This document shows, piece by piece, positions 21,964 through 23,403 of a DNA stretch of 23,403 bases. This stretch comes from a virus. Both the position numbers and the translations under genes were made by a program. The notes under the pieces were generated by a model. It was given only the letters and a program-made list of their open reading frames with translations, was not told the DNA's origin and did no database searches. Position 1 is the first letter of the stretch. The number at the start of each line of letters is the position of its first letter. The stretch lies in IMG/VR virus record IMGVR_UViG_3300017728_000116, positions 1 to 23,403 of that record. One strand, given 5' to 3'.

Positions 21964-22186
21964 AACCGTATCCGTCTGACTCATCGTCCTCTTCGAACAC
22001 AGTATTAATTGCTTCTTCTAATTTAGGATCGTATTCTGCAGACGCTTTTATTTCATCATGTTCTACACCGATGTCTTCGAGGCTCTTGATAAAGTCAATT
22101 GCCATGTCTAGTTTTTGTCTTTCTGGCACGTAATGAACTATTGAATTCCATAGACGTTCGATATCTTCGTGTGTAAAATCTATCAT
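21953..22186 (-). CDS. Small acidic protein downstream of UvsX (77 aa)
   Basis: A small protein that begins with IDFTHEDIERLWNSIVHYVP and ends in a very acidic tail (FEEDDESDGYGYDD). The acidic C-terminus is reminiscent of tails that contact single-stranded DNA-binding proteins. It is a conserved type next to uvsX in marine T4-like phages, with no known function. The ATG overlaps the uvsX stop as TAATG, so its level should follow that of UvsX. Confidence 0.78.
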   Translation of the reverse strand: MIDFTHEDIERLWNSIVHYVPERQKLDMAIDFIKSLEDIGVEHDEIKASAEYDPKLEEAINTVFEEDDESDGYGYDD

Positions 22187-23238
22187 TACTCTTCGTTTGC
22201 TTCTGTTGTTTCTGCAGGGACCTCTTCTTTGAATTCTGACATTATCATGTCTAATTTATCACCTACCCACGCTTTTCTGAACTCTATGTGTTCTTTACCT
22301 TTTGAATCGATGTATTTCAGTCTGTTTCCTGTTTGAACCAACAATCCTTTTTTCTCAAACAAGTCAACTAATCCACTGTATGGATCCATACCTGTATCGT
22401 AAGGGATCTTAACTTGAACACCTTCAAACGGTTTGGCATATCTGGTCTTCATGACTTTACAAGCGGCTCTAATACCTCTTACGTCAGTGACTTTGTTACC
22501 TTTTTCGTCTTCCTTTAGTTTTAATTTTTTCATTGCAACTACAATACTTGATGCATAGATAAATCCTTGTCCACCCGATATCTTGTCATCTGGATCAAAC
22601 ATATCTTGTGATGCATAGGTGTGGTTAGTTGCTATAAGTCCTACGTTCCAACTTCCAAACATGTTCACACAGTTTCTCACAAGTGCCGTCAATGCCTTTG
22701 GCTTTCTACCGAGGTCACCTTTCATATCTCCTGCTTCGAACTGATTAACATCTGTTGGTGTAAGCATCATTCCTAAACTGTCTATAACAAATAGCACCTT
22801 GGGTGCACCTTCTTTGTTGTCTGCGTGTTGCTCTTTGTAACCTTTCATAAACTCCGAAACAGTTTTTGCAACATCATCTACCATGGACATACTTAATTTT
22901 AAAAGTTTGTCTTCCGACGTGTCTACTTTTAGTGCTTGTAGCCATTGTTCATCCAATGCGTTCTCTGTGTCAATCAGTATAACAAATATACCTTGATCCT
23001 GTGCGTTCTTGATGATGTTTCCTGATGCTATGTAACTTTTACCTGCTCCTGATTCACCTGCAAGTACAGTCACCTTACCTAGTGGAATACCTCTGTTGAA
23101 ATCACTGGTCATCAAATAGTTTAATGCGTAATTTCCTGTGCTGATCCAGTCAGTTGGATCACTGAATCCTATGCCTAGCCCTTGTATACTTTTTGTAATA
23201 CTTTTCCTAAATTTTGTTGCGTCAAATACTTTTGTCAT
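22186..23238 (-). CDS. uvsX: UvsX RecA-like recombinase
   Basis: A 350-residue RecA/UvsX recombinase. It forms filaments on single-stranded DNA and carries out strand exchange for recombination-dependent replication and repair. Visible motifs: Walker A AGESGAGKS (60-68), the catalytic Glu region LIDTENALD, Walker B VLFVIDSLG (148-156), the Gln/Asn-Thr-His patch ATNHTY and the ISGGQGFIYASS loop-2-like area. The C-terminus is acidic (SEFKEEVPAETTEANEE), as in RecA family proteins. The open frame extends to 23289, but AAAGGA seven bases before the ATG at 23238 decides the start. It is the first gene of a six-gene operon. Confidence 0.97.
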   Translation of the reverse strand: MTKVFDATKFRKSITKSIQGLGIGFSDPTDWISTGNYALNYLMTSDFNRGIPLGKVTVLAGESGAGKSYIASGNIIKNAQDQGIFVILIDTENALDEQWLQALKVDTSEDKLLKLSMSMVDDVAKTVSEFMKGYKEQHADNKEGAPKVLFVIDSLGMMLTPTDVNQFEAGDMKGDLGRKPKALTALVRNCVNMFGSWNVGLIATNHTYASQDMFDPDDKISGGQGFIYASSIVVAMKKLKLKEDEKGNKVTDVRGIRAACKVMKTRYAKPFEGVQVKIPYDTGMDPYSGLVDLFEKKGLLVQTGNRLKYIDSKGKEHIEFRKAWVGDKLDMIMSEFKEEVPAETTEANEE

Positions 23239-23260
23239 AATTTTGTCCTTTGTGTCATCT

Positions 23261-23289
23261 ATTTTAGCATACCTAGGCCCTAACGTCAA
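23261..23289 (-). promoter_or_regulatory. sigma70-like promoter of uvsX
   Basis: The minus strand reads TTGACG (23284-23289, five of six), a 17-base spacer and TAAAAT (23261-23266, five of six), preceded by TGC as in extended -10 promoters. The start would be near 23254, leaving a leader of about 16 bases with AAAGGA (23246-23251). The -35 lies in the centre of a perfect inverted repeat, see the next entry. Confidence 0.72.
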
Positions 23290-23300
23290 TATTAGGGCCT
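23275..23300. repeat. Perfect 9-bp inverted repeat around the uvsX -35 (operator or terminator)
   Basis: AGGCCCTAA at 23275-23283 and its exact reverse complement TTAGGGCCT at 23292-23300 are separated by eight bases. The uvsX -35 hexamer sits in the gap, and one arm fills most of the promoter spacer. The two arms fit a dimeric repressor or activator site. A hairpin of nine pairs would also form in RNA and could end the upstream gene, but no U-run follows on either strand. Confidence 0.6.
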
Positions 23301-23315
23301 TGGTAAAATGTCAGA

Positions 23316-23403
23316 TTATTTTGCTTGTCTTGATCTAATCAACTTCAAGATGTCTTCTGCTCTCTTGGCACTGTCGCCCGCCGGAGCCGCCGTTGCCGGA
23401 GCC
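23316..23403 (-). CDS. C-terminal end of an unknown protein with Ala/Pro linker (cut by window edge)
   Basis: Only the last 29 codons are visible: an Ala/Pro-rich linker (APATAAPAGD) followed by a helical tail SAKRAEDILKLIRSRQAK. An Ala/Pro linker with a short helical tail is common at the C-terminus of replication accessory proteins, such as single-stranded DNA-binding proteins, that use it to recruit partners. The identity cannot be set from this fragment. The stop is 27 bases before the uvsX promoter -35. The linker region is unusually GC-rich for the window. Confidence 0.6.
   Translation of the reverse strand, partial: APATAAPAGDSAKRAEDILKLIRSRQAK

Overview
The window looks like part of the genome of a T4-like marine myovirus, of the kind that infects cyanobacteria, SAR11 or similar ocean bacteria. 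The evidence is an AT-rich sequence with almost no gaps, T4-type replication and recombination genes (UvsX recombinase, UvsW helicase, the start of a gp61-like primase), two exact TATAAATA late-promoter octamers, and several small proteins of the type conserved next to uvsX and uvsW in marine T4-like phages. The host cannot be named from the sequence. No tRNA, CRISPR array, integrase or insertion sequence was seen, and no stretch longer than 300 bases lacks a gene.

Layout from left to right. (1) 1-1042, minus strand: the N-terminal part of a primase with its own sigma70-like promoter, preceded by a beta-rich virion protein behind a late promoter. (2) 1075-1449, plus strand: one small conserved protein. 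(3) 1442-7144, minus strand: a nine-gene DNA-metabolism run reading from a sigma70-like promoter at 7179-7206. It holds a large protein with a HARP-like patch, UvsW, a conserved 167-residue protein, two small or medium unknowns, a zinc-finger protein, a 77-residue protein, a miniature DnaE-like (C-family polymerase) protein and a small basic protein. (4) 7209-7685, plus strand: an isolated SprT-like metalloprotease. (5) 7665-15211, minus strand: nine overlapping sugar-related genes. (6) 15243-19810, plus strand: six more such genes, diverging from block 5 at overlapping back-to-back promoters. (7) 19784-23238, minus strand: the uvsX operon, which starts with UvsX and two small partners and runs on into a HAD phosphatase, a GT8-like glycosyltransferase and an unknown protein. 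(8) 23316-23403: the C-terminal tail of a further minus-strand gene.

The main accessory feature is the carbohydrate region, from about 7.7 to 20.9 kb. It encodes four paralogous capsule-type glycosyltransferases, five other glycosyltransferase-like proteins (GT42/DUF115-like, GT-A with DAD, GT61-like, GT2-like, GT8-like), three methyltransferases, two SGNH hydrolases, a 2-oxoglutarate/Fe(II) oxygenase and an NDP-sugar epimerase. Together these could make and decorate a complex glycan, either on the virion or on the infected cell surface; the acceptor is not shown by the sequence. The second notable item is the compact DnaE-like protein, which keeps the polymerase aspartate motifs in 196 residues.

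Most genes overlap by 1 to 27 bases (often TAATG or ATGA), which suggests translational coupling. Five good sigma70-like promoters and two late-type octamers were found. Functional names come from motifs read by eye, with no database search.
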